From: Georgenia sp. EYE_87
GTDB lineage: Bacteria; Actinomycetota; Actinomycetes; Actinomycetales; Actinomycetaceae
Direction: 5' to 3'
DNA: 64,000 nucleotides
Assembly: GCF_023148685.1 (NCBI RefSeq)
Contig: NZ_JAHXNL010000004.1
Coordinates: forward strand, 10,594 to 74,593
Position numbers and translations under genes: made by a program. Positions 8,386 to 16,100 of the stretch are shown one piece after another. Within the stretch, counting starts at the first letter, position 1, and the number at the start of each line of letters is the position of its first letter. The notes below the pieces were generated by a model. That model was not told the DNA's origin and did not search any database. It saw only the letters and a list, made by a program, of their open reading frames with translations.

Positions 8386-9171
8386 GTGCAGGTCGTCATC
8401 CAGCCGGACGCGGAGGCCATCGCCACGCTCGTCGCCGACGAGATCGAGCGGCTGCTCAGGGAACGGCCCGAGACCGTGCTCGGCCTCGCGACCGGGTCCA
8501 GCCCGCTGGCCATCTACGACGAGCTCGTGCGCCGGCACGAGGCCGGCCGCATCTCGTTCGCGCGGTCCCGGGCCTTCATGCTCGACGAGTACGTCGGCCT
8601 CCCGGACGACCACCCCGAGCGCTACCGCAACGTCATCGAGCGGGAGATCGCGGGCCGCGTCGACTTCGCCCCGGGCGCCGTGCAGGGGCCCGACGGCAAC
8701 GCCGAGGACATCCCCGCGGCGTGCGCGCAGTACGAGGCCGCTATCGCCGGCGCGGGCGGCGTGGACCTGCAGATCCTCGGGATCGGCAGCGACGGCCACA
8801 TCGCGTTCAACGAGCCGGGCTCGTCCCTCGCGTCCCGCACCCGCATCAAGACCCTGACCTCCCAAACGCGCCGGGACAACGCCCGGTTCTTCGACGGCGA
8901 CGTGGACGCGGTGCCGCACCACTGCCTCACCCAGGGGCTGGCCACCATCATGTCGGCGCGCCACCTCGTCCTGGTCGCCACCGGCGCCGGGAAGGCCGAG
9001 GCCGTCCACCACCTCGTCGAGGGCCCCGTCAGCGCCATGTGGCCCGCCACGGTCATGCAGCACCACCCGCGCGCCACGGTCCTCCTCGATGCGGCCGCGG
9101 CGTCCCGGCTCCAGCTCGGGGACTACTACCGCGAGGTGTTCGCCAACAAGCCCGCGTGGCAGGGGCTGTGA
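8386..9171 (+). CDS. nagB: Glucosamine-6-phosphate deaminase
   Basis: A 261-residue NagB: it isomerises and deaminates glucosamine-6-phosphate to fructose-6-phosphate and ammonia. The substrate loop GLATGSSP (about 31-38), the MLDEYVGLP segment (about 65-73) and the catalytic GIGSDGHIAFNEPGSS (about 130-145) match the family closely. A GTG start at 8386 follows a GAGGGG site. It sits apart from the nan operon, separated by the reductase and HU genes, with its own upstream gap of about 135 bases. It supplies the last step of sialic acid and N-acetylglucosamine use. The NagA deacetylase is not in view. Confidence 0.95.
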   Translation: MQVVIQPDAEAIATLVADEIERLLRERPETVLGLATGSSPLAIYDELVRRHEAGRISFARSRAFMLDEYVGLPDDHPERYRNVIEREIAGRVDFAPGAVQGPDGNAEDIPAACAQYEAAIAGAGGVDLQILGIGSDGHIAFNEPGSSLASRTRIKTLTSQTRRDNARFFDGDVDAVPHHCLTQGLATIMSARHLVLVATGAGKAEAVHHLVEGPVSAMWPATVMQHHPRATVLLDAAAASRLQLGDYYREVFANKPAWQGL

Positions 9172-9220
9172 CGGCGCGCACGCCCCGTCCCCACCACGGC
9201 CGCGTGCTTAGACTGTCCGC

Positions 9221-9586
9221 ATGAGCTCGACGACCCCCTCCTCACCGTCCGGCCCGCAGCAGCCCGCAGCGCCGTCCTCCCCGGCCGGCGGCACCGGGGT
9301 CCTCGAGCGCGAGGAGCTCCGCGAGCAGGTCTCGCCCGGGGACGACGAGCGGTACGCGCACTACGTGCGCAAGGACAAGATCACCGCCTCCGCCGTCTCC
9401 GGCCAGCCCGTCATCGCGCTGTGCGGGAAGGTGTGGACCCCCGGGCGCGACCCGCGGAAGTACCCCGTGTGCCCCACCTGCAAGGCCATCTACGAGGGCA
9501 TGAGCGACGGCGCCGACTCCGGTTCCGGCAAGGGCCGCGGCTGGCCGTTCGGCCGCAAGGGCGGCGCCTCGGGAAGCGGGGAGTGA
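9221..9586 (+). CDS. DUF3039 family protein
   Basis: A 121-residue protein of unknown function found widely in Actinobacteria (recognised as DUF3039). The first 40 residues are low-complexity (serine, proline, glutamine). The conserved core (about 45-95) begins DDERYAHYVRKDKI and contains three cysteines, one in ALCGKVW and two in CPTCK, which look like a partial zinc ribbon. A glycine/lysine-rich tail follows. Its stop overlaps the following helicase gene by 4 bases (GTGA), so the two are co-translated. That pairing suggests a link to nucleic-acid metabolism, but the role is unknown. Confidence 0.85.
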   Translation: MSSTTPSSPSGPQQPAAPSSPAGGTGVLEREELREQVSPGDDERYAHYVRKDKITASAVSGQPVIALCGKVWTPGRDPRKYPVCPTCKAIYEGMSDGADSGSGKGRGWPFGRKGGASGSGE

Positions 9587-11415
9587 CCGCCCCGCACCTG
9601 CGCAGGTCGACGCCGACCCACCCAGCCGGACCCGCCGCCGTCTCCACGGCCGCGGCCGAGCAGCTGTCGCCCGCCTACCCGGCGCGCGCAGCCTGGGGGA
9701 CCGCGTCGCGCCTGCGCGCGTGGCAGGCGGAGGCGCTCCAGCTCTACCTGGAGAGGCAGCCGCAGGACTTCCTCGCCGTCGCCACGCCGGGCGCCGGAAA
9801 GACCACCTTCGCCCTGCGCATCGCGACCGAGCTGCTCGCCTCCGGGACCGTCCGGCGTATCACGGTGGTGTGCCCCACGGAGCACCTCAAGACGCAGTGG
9901 GCCGATGCCGCCGCCCGCGTGGGCGTGCAGCTCGACCCCAACTTCAAGAACGCCCAGGGCCGGCACGGGGCGAGCTTCGACGGCGTGGCCCTGACGTACG
10001 CGCAGGTCGCGGCGAACGCGGCGCTGCACCGGGCGCGCACCTCGGCCGAGCCGACGCTCGTGATCCTCGACGAGGTCCACCACGGCGGCGACGCGCTGAG
10101 CTGGGGTGACGCCGTGCGCGAGGCCTTCGAGCCCGCGCGGCGGCGGCTGGCGCTGACGGGGACGCCGTTCCGCTCCGACACCGCCGCCATCCCCTTCGTC
10201 GAGTACGCGCGGGACAAGGACGGGATCCGGCGCTCGAAGGCCGACTACTCCTACAACTACGGCGACGCGCTGCGCGACGGCGTGGTGCGCCCGGTCATCT
10301 TCCTGAGCTACTCGGGGCAGATGCGTTGGCGCACCAAGGCCGGGGACGAGGTCTCGGCCACCCTCGGCGAGCCGCTCACCAAGGACATGACCGCCCAGGC
10401 CTGGCGCACGGCGCTCGACCCGAAGGGCGAGTGGATCCCGGCGGTCCTGCAGGCCGCCGACCAGCGGCTGACCGAGGTACGGCGCAGCGTCCCCGACGCC
10501 GGCGGCCTCGTCATCGCGACCGACCAGACGGCGGCCCGCGCCTACGCCAGGACGCTCCACAGCATCACCGGTGAGAAGGCCGTGACCGTCCTGTCCGACG
10601 ACGACGGCGCCAACCAGCGCATCGAGGACTTCGCCGCCGGCGACCAGCGCTGGATGGTCGCCGTGCGCATGGTGTCCGAGGGTGTCGACGTGCCCCGGCT
10701 CGCGGTCGGCGTGTACGCCACGGCCACCTCGACCCCGCTGTTCTTCGCCCAGGCCGTGGGACGCTTCGTGCGCGCCCGGCGCCGCGGCGAGACCGCCTCC
10801 GTGTTCCTGCCCTCCGTGCAGCACCTGCTGGGGCTGGCGAACGAGCTGGAGATCGAGCGCGACCACGCGCTGGACCGGGTGCTCACCGCGGAGGAGAAGG
10901 GCGCCTTCTTCAACCCGGAGGACGCCCTCGTCGCGGCGGCCAACAAGACCGAGCAGGCCAGCGACGGCCTGCTCCCGGGGTTCGAGGCCCTCGAGGCCCA
11001 GGCCACCTTCGACAAGGTCCTCTTCGACGGCGGCGAGTTCGGCACCGGCGCGGAGGTCGGGTCGGTCGAGGAGCAGGAGTTCCTCGGCATCCCCGGCCTG
11101 CTCGAGCCCGAGCAGGTCACCTCGCTCCTGCGGGCCCGCCAGGCGGAGCAGGTCAGGACGCAGAAGCGCCAGGCCACGGCGGACGCCGCCCGGCGCACGA
11201 ACGCCGGGGTGGACGACCACCGTCGTCGCCAGGCGGCCCGCAAGGAGCTGTCGACCCTGGTCTCGGCCTGGTCGCGGCGGTCCGGCAAGCCGCACGGCGT
11301 CGTGCACACGGAGCTGCGCAGCCGCTGCGGGGGCCCGGAGGTCGCCCTGGCGCGCACGGAGGAGATCGAGGCGCGCATCGCGATGCTGCGCGAGTGGTTC
11401 GTCGGACGCGGCTGA
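9583..11415 (+). CDS. DEAD/DEAH-box superfamily 2 helicase
   Basis: A 610-residue ATP-dependent nucleic-acid helicase. Walker A is VATPGAGKTTFALR (about residues 65-78), the DExH box is LVILDEVHHGGD (about 160-171), motif III is LTGTPFRS, and the C-terminal RecA-like domain carries VRMVSEGVDVPRL and QAVGRFVRARR (motifs V and VI). The GTG at 9583 overlaps the DUF3039 stop. About 35 residues precede the first helicase element. The C-terminal 120 residues are charged and helical with no recognised domain. Related actinobacterial helicases are usually annotated only as DEAD/DEAH helicases; the substrate is unknown. Confidence 0.93.
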   Translation: MTAPHLRRSTPTHPAGPAAVSTAAAEQLSPAYPARAAWGTASRLRAWQAEALQLYLERQPQDFLAVATPGAGKTTFALRIATELLASGTVRRITVVCPTEHLKTQWADAAARVGVQLDPNFKNAQGRHGASFDGVALTYAQVAANAALHRARTSAEPTLVILDEVHHGGDALSWGDAVREAFEPARRRLALTGTPFRSDTAAIPFVEYARDKDGIRRSKADYSYNYGDALRDGVVRPVIFLSYSGQMRWRTKAGDEVSATLGEPLTKDMTAQAWRTALDPKGEWIPAVLQAADQRLTEVRRSVPDAGGLVIATDQTAARAYARTLHSITGEKAVTVLSDDDGANQRIEDFAAGDQRWMVAVRMVSEGVDVPRLAVGVYATATSTPLFFAQAVGRFVRARRRGETASVFLPSVQHLLGLANELEIERDHALDRVLTAEEKGAFFNPEDALVAAANKTEQASDGLLPGFEALEAQATFDKVLFDGGEFGTGAEVGSVEEQEFLGIPGLLEPEQVTSLLRARQAEQVRTQKRQATADAARRTNAGVDDHRRRQAARKELSTLVSAWSRRSGKPHGVVHTELRSRCGGPEVALARTEEIEARIAMLREWFVGRG

Positions 11416-11524
11416 AATCGCGTCAGAATCGTTTCAGGATGCGGTCAGTCCCGAGTGCTGGGACGCTTGTCGCATCGTGCAGGCGGGACTTCCGGTCCTG
11501 CCCCTCAAGTAGAAAGGGCGTGCC

Positions 11525-11680
11525 GTGAACATCTGGCTCATCCTCATCATCGTCGGCGTCGTCATGCTCATCCTGGGCGTGGCCGTCGAGGCCGCGCAGG
11601 TTCTCCTCTGGATCGGCATCGCCGTGCTCGTGATCTCGCTGATCATGTCCTTCGTGTCGCGGGGCAGGAACAGGGTCTGA
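11525..11680 (+). CDS. Small hydrophobic membrane protein
   Basis: A 51-residue protein beginning MNIWLILIIVGVVMLILGV. It has two adjacent membrane segments (about residues 3-20 and 26-44) and a short arginine-rich tail (SRGRNR). The GTG start at 11525 lies 8 bases after a GAAAGG site. Small two-segment membrane proteins of this kind are common in Actinobacteria and have no known function. A hairpin terminator follows at 11719. Confidence 0.72.
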   Translation: MNIWLILIIVGVVMLILGVAVEAAQVLLWIGIAVLVISLIMSFVSRGRNRV

Positions 11681-11718
11681 CCCACCTGCCGGCGGCGCTG
11701 CCCGCCGGTCAGCACGAT

Positions 11719-11744
11719 GAGGCCGCCCCGCTCGGGGCGGCCTC
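11719..11744. terminator. Hairpin between the small membrane protein and pncB
   Basis: An 11-base-pair perfect stem (GAGGCCGCCCC against GGGGCGGCCTC) with a GCTC loop. It follows the small membrane protein by 38 bases and lies 107 bases beyond the pncB stop on the other strand, so it may serve both directions. Confidence 0.8.
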
Positions 11745-11851
11745 TCCGTGTCTACGGGGTCGATGTCTACGGGCGTCAACGTGTGTGCGGGCGCCGACGT
11801 GTTGGGGGCGTCGACGGGGCGCCACGACGGTGGGCCGTGCTCCGGCCGACG

Positions 11852-13228
11852 TCAGATGATCGCGGCGGGGTCGCGGTCGTCCGCGGGGAAGATGTCCACG
11901 TGCCGGGTCGGGATCGCGGGCTCGCCCTCGCTGAGGCGCCACCCCGCGTAGGGCAGCTCGGCGCGGGAGGCGAGGTGCCGCTGGGCGGCTGCGGCGAGCG
12001 TGCCGTCGTCGCAGTGCTCGGCGACGGTCTCGCCCTCCCGGACCAGCTCCACCTGCAGCGGCCGCGCCCCGGCCCGCTCGAGCTCGGCCAGCCCGTCCTC
12101 GAACCTCTCGCAGGAGACGACGAGCTCCTCGGCGGCGCGGCCGTCGTCGTCCAGCACGCGGCCGGCCACCTTCAGCCCGCCCACCGAGGCCTTGGACTTC
12201 GAGGCCTTGGCCACCTCGTGCATCCGGCCGTCCGCACCCTCGCGGGCCACGAGCTTGTAGACCAGCTCCGCCGTCGGGTGCCCGGAGCCCGTCACGAGCT
12301 TGGTCCCCACGCCGTAGGAGTCCACCGGGGCTGCGTTGAGGGCGGCGATGGCGTACTCGTCAAGGTCGGAGGTCACGGTGATCCTCGTCGTCGTCGCGCC
12401 GAGCTCGTCCAGCTGCTTGCGCACGGTGAATGCCTGGGCCACCAGGTCGCCCGAGTCGAGGCGCACGGCGCCGAGCTCGCCCCCCGCCGCCCGCGCCGCC
12501 GCGACTGCGCGCTCCACGCCCCGCGTGACGTCGTACGTGTCGACCAGCAGCGTCGTGCCGGGGCCCATCGTGGCGACCTGCGCGGCGAACGCGGCCTCCT
12601 CGTCGTCGTGGACGAGGGTGAAGGAGTGGGCCGCGGTGCCGATGGCCCGGATCCCGTAGGAGCGTCCGGCCTCGAGGACGGACGTGCCCACGAACCCGCC
12701 GACGACGGCCGCCCGGGCCGCGGCCACGGCGGCTCCCTCGTGGGTTCGGCGGGCGCCCATCTCGAGGCAGGGCCGGCCGTGGGCGGCCATCGTCATGCGC
12801 GAGGCGGCGGCGGCGACGGCGCTGTCGTGGTTGAGGATGGAGAGGATGACGGTCTCGAGGACGACGGCGTCCGCGAAGGTGCCCTCGACCGTCATGATCG
12901 GCGAGCCGGGGAAGAAGCACTCACCCTCCGCGTAGCCCCGGACGGTGCCGCGGAAGCGGTAGTCGCGCAGGAGGTCGAGCGTCTCCTGCCCGACGATCCC
13001 GGCCTCGGCGAGGTAGTCGATCTCCTCGGGCCCGAACCGGAAGGCCCGCACGGCGTCCAGGACGCGTGCGGTGCCGGCCACCACGCCGTAACGGCGCCCG
13101 GCGGGCAGCCGCCGGGTGAAGACCTCGAAGACGCTGCGCCGGCCGGCGGCGCCGGAACGCACGGCGCCCTCGATCATGGTGAGCTCGTACATGTCCGTCA
13201 GCAGTGCCGTGCTGCCCAGGGTCCGCAT
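11852..13228 (-). CDS. pncB: Nicotinate phosphoribosyltransferase
   Basis: A 458-residue NAPRTase: it joins nicotinate to PRPP with ATP hydrolysis, feeding NAD salvage. Visible family segments are the N-terminal LLTDMYELTMIEG (about 9-21), the FEVFTRRLPAGRRYG segment, GTSVLEAG and the catalytic-histidine region GTAAHSFTLVHDDE. Length matches the family. The ATG at 13228 is the first start in the frame. It diverges from clpS with an 88-base intergenic region, the same arrangement as in many other Actinobacteria. Confidence 0.95.
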   Translation of the reverse strand: MRTLGSTALLTDMYELTMIEGAVRSGAAGRRSVFEVFTRRLPAGRRYGVVAGTARVLDAVRAFRFGPEEIDYLAEAGIVGQETLDLLRDYRFRGTVRGYAEGECFFPGSPIMTVEGTFADAVVLETVILSILNHDSAVAAAASRMTMAAHGRPCLEMGARRTHEGAAVAAARAAVVGGFVGTSVLEAGRSYGIRAIGTAAHSFTLVHDDEEAAFAAQVATMGPGTTLLVDTYDVTRGVERAVAAARAAGGELGAVRLDSGDLVAQAFTVRKQLDELGATTTRITVTSDLDEYAIAALNAAPVDSYGVGTKLVTGSGHPTAELVYKLVAREGADGRMHEVAKASKSKASVGGLKVAGRVLDDDGRAAEELVVSCERFEDGLAELERAGARPLQVELVREGETVAEHCDDGTLAAAAQRHLASRAELPYAGWRLSEGEPAIPTRHVDIFPADDRDPAAII

Positions 13229-13316
13229 GGGGTCACGTTAGCGGCCGGGCCCTCGCGTCGCCCCGGCTGGCCGACGGGCGGCGAGCGGAGCCCCGGCCAC
13301 CTCGTAGTCTGGAGAG

Positions 13317-13625
13317 GTGAGTGTCACCCACCTGGCCGCCGCCCCCGCCGAGCAGGAGTCGACGGCCCAGGAGAGCCAGGTGGTGCCCGACCGCGTCTGG
13401 CGCACCGTGGTGTGGGACGACCCGGTGAACCTCATGAGCTACGTCACCTATGTGTTCCAGTCGTACTTCGGCTACGACGAGCCGACCGCGAGCCGGCTCA
13501 TGATGCAGGTCCACACCCGTGGGCGCGCCGTCGTCTCCACCGGGCACCGCGAGCAGATGGAGGTCGACGTGCAGGCCATGCACGGGTTCGGGCTGTGGGC
13601 GACCCTCGAGCAGGAGGGTGAGTAG
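13317..13625 (+). CDS. clpS: ATP-dependent Clp protease adaptor ClpS
   Basis: A 102-residue N-end-rule adaptor that delivers substrates to ClpAP/ClpCP. After a disordered 24-residue N-terminus, the core reads [20 protein letters not shown] (about 29-48), the canonical ClpS start with the substrate-pocket aspartate and asparagine; the histidine region [12 protein letters not shown] and the C-terminal GLWATLE are also present. GTG start at 13317. It is followed at once by DUF2017, as in most Actinobacteria. Confidence 0.95.
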   Translation: MSVTHLAAAPAEQESTAQESQVVPDRVWRTVVWDDPVNLMSYVTYVFQSYFGYDEPTASRLMMQVHTRGRAVVSTGHREQMEVDVQAMHGFGLWATLEQEGE

Positions 13626-13626
13626 C

Positions 13627-14382
13627 TTGCACGCCTTCCTGCCCGTCCCCGGCGGGTACGCCTCCCGCCTGGACGACGTCGAGCGCACGATCATCGCCCG
13701 CCTCGTCCGCGACACCGCCGAACTGCTCGGGACGCGGTTCGAAGGCGCGGGCGAGACCCCCGCGCCGCGCCACACCGCCGGCGAGGACCCCTCGCCGCGC
13801 CACACCGCCGGCGAGGACCCCTCGCCGTGCCACGCCACCGGCGAGGCCCCCGCGCCGCGCCACACCGCCGGCGAGGACCCCTCGCCGCGCCACGCCGCCG
13901 GCGACGACGCCGTGCTCGCGGCCCTCGACTTCGAGCCGGCGTCCGACCGCGCCCCGGACGCGCCGTCGGACCCTGCCCTGGCGCGCCTGCTGCCGCCGAT
14001 GAGCCACGACGACCCGGCCCTCTCGGCCGAGCTCCGCGCGCTGACGGAGGGCTCCCTGCGGGCCGGGAAGGTCTCCCGGCTCGAGGCGGTCTGGCGCGAG
14101 CTGGCCGAACCGGCCGTCCGGCCCGACGCCGTCGTGGTCCACGCCGGCCAGGAGGGCAGGTGGCTCGCCGCCCTCACCGACGTCCGGCTCGTCCTCGCGA
14201 GCCGGCTCGGGATCTCCGACGAGGCAGACGCGGAGGCGGTGTACGACCGGGCGCACGGGGAGGGGGCGGCGGAGGACGAGCGCGACGAGGTCACCGACGC
14301 CCTCGCCACGATGTACGCCGCGCTGACGTGGTGGCAGGAGTCACTGCTGGAGGCTATGTCCCGGACAAGGCGCGGCCGTTAG
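13627..14382 (+). CDS. DUF2017 domain protein with an internal decapeptide repeat
   Basis: A 251-residue actinobacterial protein of unknown function (DUF2017; Rv1332-like by position). The conserved parts are the N-terminal [21 protein letters not shown] region and a helical C-terminal half ending in [11 protein letters not shown]. Between them, residues about 42-94 are a repetitive insert rich in H, T, A, G, E, D, P and S. The TTG start at 13627 is preferred because AGGAGG lies 9 bases upstream; a GTG at 13618 is in frame but too close to that site. Its neighbours clpS and murI are the usual ones. Confidence 0.85.
   Translation: MHAFLPVPGGYASRLDDVERTIIARLVRDTAELLGTRFEGAGETPAPRHTAGEDPSPRHTAGEDPSPCHATGEAPAPRHTAGEDPSPRHAAGDDAVLAALDFEPASDRAPDAPSDPALARLLPPMSHDDPALSAELRALTEGSLRAGKVSRLEAVWRELAEPAVRPDAVVVHAGQEGRWLAALTDVRLVLASRLGISDEADAEAVYDRAHGEGAAEDERDEVTDALATMYAALTWWQESLLEAMSRTRRGR
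13750..13908 (+). repeat. 30-base tandem repeat inside the DUF2017 gene
   Basis: Four full 30-base units start at 13771, 13801, 13831 and 13861, with partial units on both sides. Each encodes the decapeptide [10 protein letters not shown] or a close variant ([10 protein letters not shown] in the third). The period is a multiple of three, so copy-number change would keep the frame. Confidence 0.9.
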
Positions 14383-14393
14383 GCTCCAAAACC

Positions 14394-15218
14394 GTGGACG
14401 ACGCACCCATCGGCATCTTCGACTCGGGCGTGGGCGGTCTGACCGTGGCACGCGCGGTGATCGACCAGCTGCCGGGGGAGTCCGTCCTGTACCTGGGCGA
14501 CACGGCCAACACCCCGTACGGGCCCAAGCCCATCGCGCAGGTGCGCGCGCTGGCGCTCGAGGTCATGGACCGCCTGGTGGTCTCGGGCGTCAAGATGCTC
14601 GTCATCGCCTGCAACTCCGCCTCCGCGGCCGTGCTGCGCGACGCCCGCGAGCGCTACTCGATCGACGCCGGCGTGCCCGTGGTCGAGGTCATCCAGCCGG
14701 CCGTGCGGCGCGCGGTGGCCGCCACGCGCACCGGCCGGGTGGGCGTCATCGGCACCCGCGCGACGATCGACTCGGGCGCCTACCGAGACGCGTTCGCCGC
14801 CGCCCCGCAGCTGCAGCTGACGATGGCCGCGGCCCCCCGGTTCGTCGAGTTCGTGGAGCGGGGCGTGACGTCCGGCCCCGAGGTGCTCGCCGCCGCCAAG
14901 GAGTACCTCGCGCCGGTGAGGGCCGCCGGGGTCGACACCCTCGTGCTGGGCTGCACGCACTACCCGCTCCTGACCGGCGTCATCTCCTACGTCATGGGCG
15001 AGGGCGTCACGCTGGTCTCCTCCGCCGAGGAGACCGCCAAGGACGTGTACCGCACCCTCGTGGCCCACGACCTGCTGCGCGACCCGACGACGCCGCCGCC
15101 CCCGCACCGCTTCCTCGCCACCGGTGAGCCGGGGTCGTTCGCCCGGCTGGCCCGCCGCTTCCTCGGGCCCGAGGTCACCGAGGTCCACGCGGCCGACGAG
15201 CTGGCGGGTACCCGATGA
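14394..15218 (+). CDS. murI: Glutamate racemase
   Basis: A 274-residue racemase giving D-glutamate for peptidoglycan. The two catalytic cysteines are C73 (IACNSASA) and C187 (LGCTHYPLL), and the N-terminal [12 protein letters not shown] (about 7-18) and GDTANTPYG are canonical. GTG start at 14394, 11 bases after the DUF2017 stop. It overlaps the next gene by 4 bases (ATGA). Confidence 0.96.
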   Translation: MDDAPIGIFDSGVGGLTVARAVIDQLPGESVLYLGDTANTPYGPKPIAQVRALALEVMDRLVVSGVKMLVIACNSASAAVLRDARERYSIDAGVPVVEVIQPAVRRAVAATRTGRVGVIGTRATIDSGAYRDAFAAAPQLQLTMAAAPRFVEFVERGVTSGPEVLAAAKEYLAPVRAAGVDTLVLGCTHYPLLTGVISYVMGEGVTLVSSAEETAKDVYRTLVAHDLLRDPTTPPPPHRFLATGEPGSFARLARRFLGPEVTEVHAADELAGTR

Positions 15219-16015
15219 GGCTGACCGTCATCGGCTGCTCGGGGTCCATGTCGGGGCCGGCGTCGGCCGCCTCGTGCTACCTCGTCCAGGCCGACGGGAC
15301 CGACGACTCCGGCCGGCCCCGCACCTGGTCCCTCCTCATGGACCTCGGCTCCGGCGCCATGGGTGCCCTGCTCAACCACGTCGACCCCGCCGAGGTCGAC
15401 CTCCTCGCGCTGTCCCACCTCCACGCCGACCACATGGTCGACATGATCGGCATGCAGGTCTACCGCCGCTGGCACCCCGTCGGCGGTCTCGCCCCGCTGC
15501 CCGTGCTGGCCCCGGCCGGCGCCCTCGACCGCGTGCGCGGCGTCGGCGGTGACGACGAGAGCGAGACCTACGCCGGGGAGTTCACCTTCGCCGAGCACCG
15601 CCCCGGCGCCCCGGTGCGGGTGGGGCCGCTCACGGTCGAGTCCTTCCCCGTCAACCACCCGGTGCCCGCCTACGGCCTCCGCGTCACGGGGCCGAGCTCG
15701 CGGCCGGGCGGCCCGCAGCGCGTGACCCTGGCCTACACGGGCGACACCGACCTGTGCGACCAGCTGCTCCACCTCGCCGCGGACGTGGACCTGCTGCTCA
15801 GCGAGGCCGCGTTCCAGGAGGGGCGCGACACGGTGCGCGGCGTGCACCTGACGGGCCGGCGGGCGGGCCAGCTCGCCGCCTCCGCGAACGTCCGCCGCCT
15901 CGTGCTGACCCACCTCCAGCCCTGGACGGACCCCGAGGTGGTCCGCGACGAGGCCCACGAGGCGTTCCGCGGTCCGGTCGACGTGGCCGCGCCGGGCACC
16001 CGCTGGGTGCTCTGA
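15215..16015 (+). CDS. Metallo-beta-lactamase-fold hydrolase (Rv1339-like, possible cyclic-nucleotide phosphodiesterase)
   Basis: A 266-residue MBL-fold protein. The metal motif is [11 protein letters not shown] (about residues 67-77), further ligands are in [19 protein letters not shown] and the final VLTHLQPW. By position between murI and rph it matches mycobacterial Rv1339, reported as an atypical class II cAMP phosphodiesterase. That activity is transferred by similarity and synteny, not shown here. The ATG at 15215 overlaps the murI stop. A hairpin follows at 16037. Confidence 0.85.
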   Translation: MRLTVIGCSGSMSGPASAASCYLVQADGTDDSGRPRTWSLLMDLGSGAMGALLNHVDPAEVDLLALSHLHADHMVDMIGMQVYRRWHPVGGLAPLPVLAPAGALDRVRGVGGDDESETYAGEFTFAEHRPGAPVRVGPLTVESFPVNHPVPAYGLRVTGPSSRPGGPQRVTLAYTGDTDLCDQLLHLAADVDLLLSEAAFQEGRDTVRGVHLTGRRAGQLAASANVRRLVLTHLQPWTDPEVVRDEAHEAFRGPVDVAAPGTRWVL

Positions 16016-16036
16016 GCCGCCCGTCCCGGCCGCGTC

Positions 16037-16062
16037 CGGGGCGTCTCACCGCAGACGCCCCG
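16037..16062 (+). terminator. Hairpin after the Rv1339-like gene
   Basis: A 10-base-pair stem (CGGGGCGTCT at 16037-16046 against 16053-16062) with a 6-base loop, 22 bases after the stop and about 39 bases before the ppc start. It probably ends the clpS-murI unit. Confidence 0.75.
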
Positions 16063-16100
16063 CGGACGAGAGCTGCGCCGTCGTCGGTAGCCTGGTCGGC

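Noticed and set aside
11852-13621. Plus-strand open frame across pncB (634 codons from 11717)
   Set aside because: It is antisense to pncB, which has strong family motifs, and its own sequence is a shadow.
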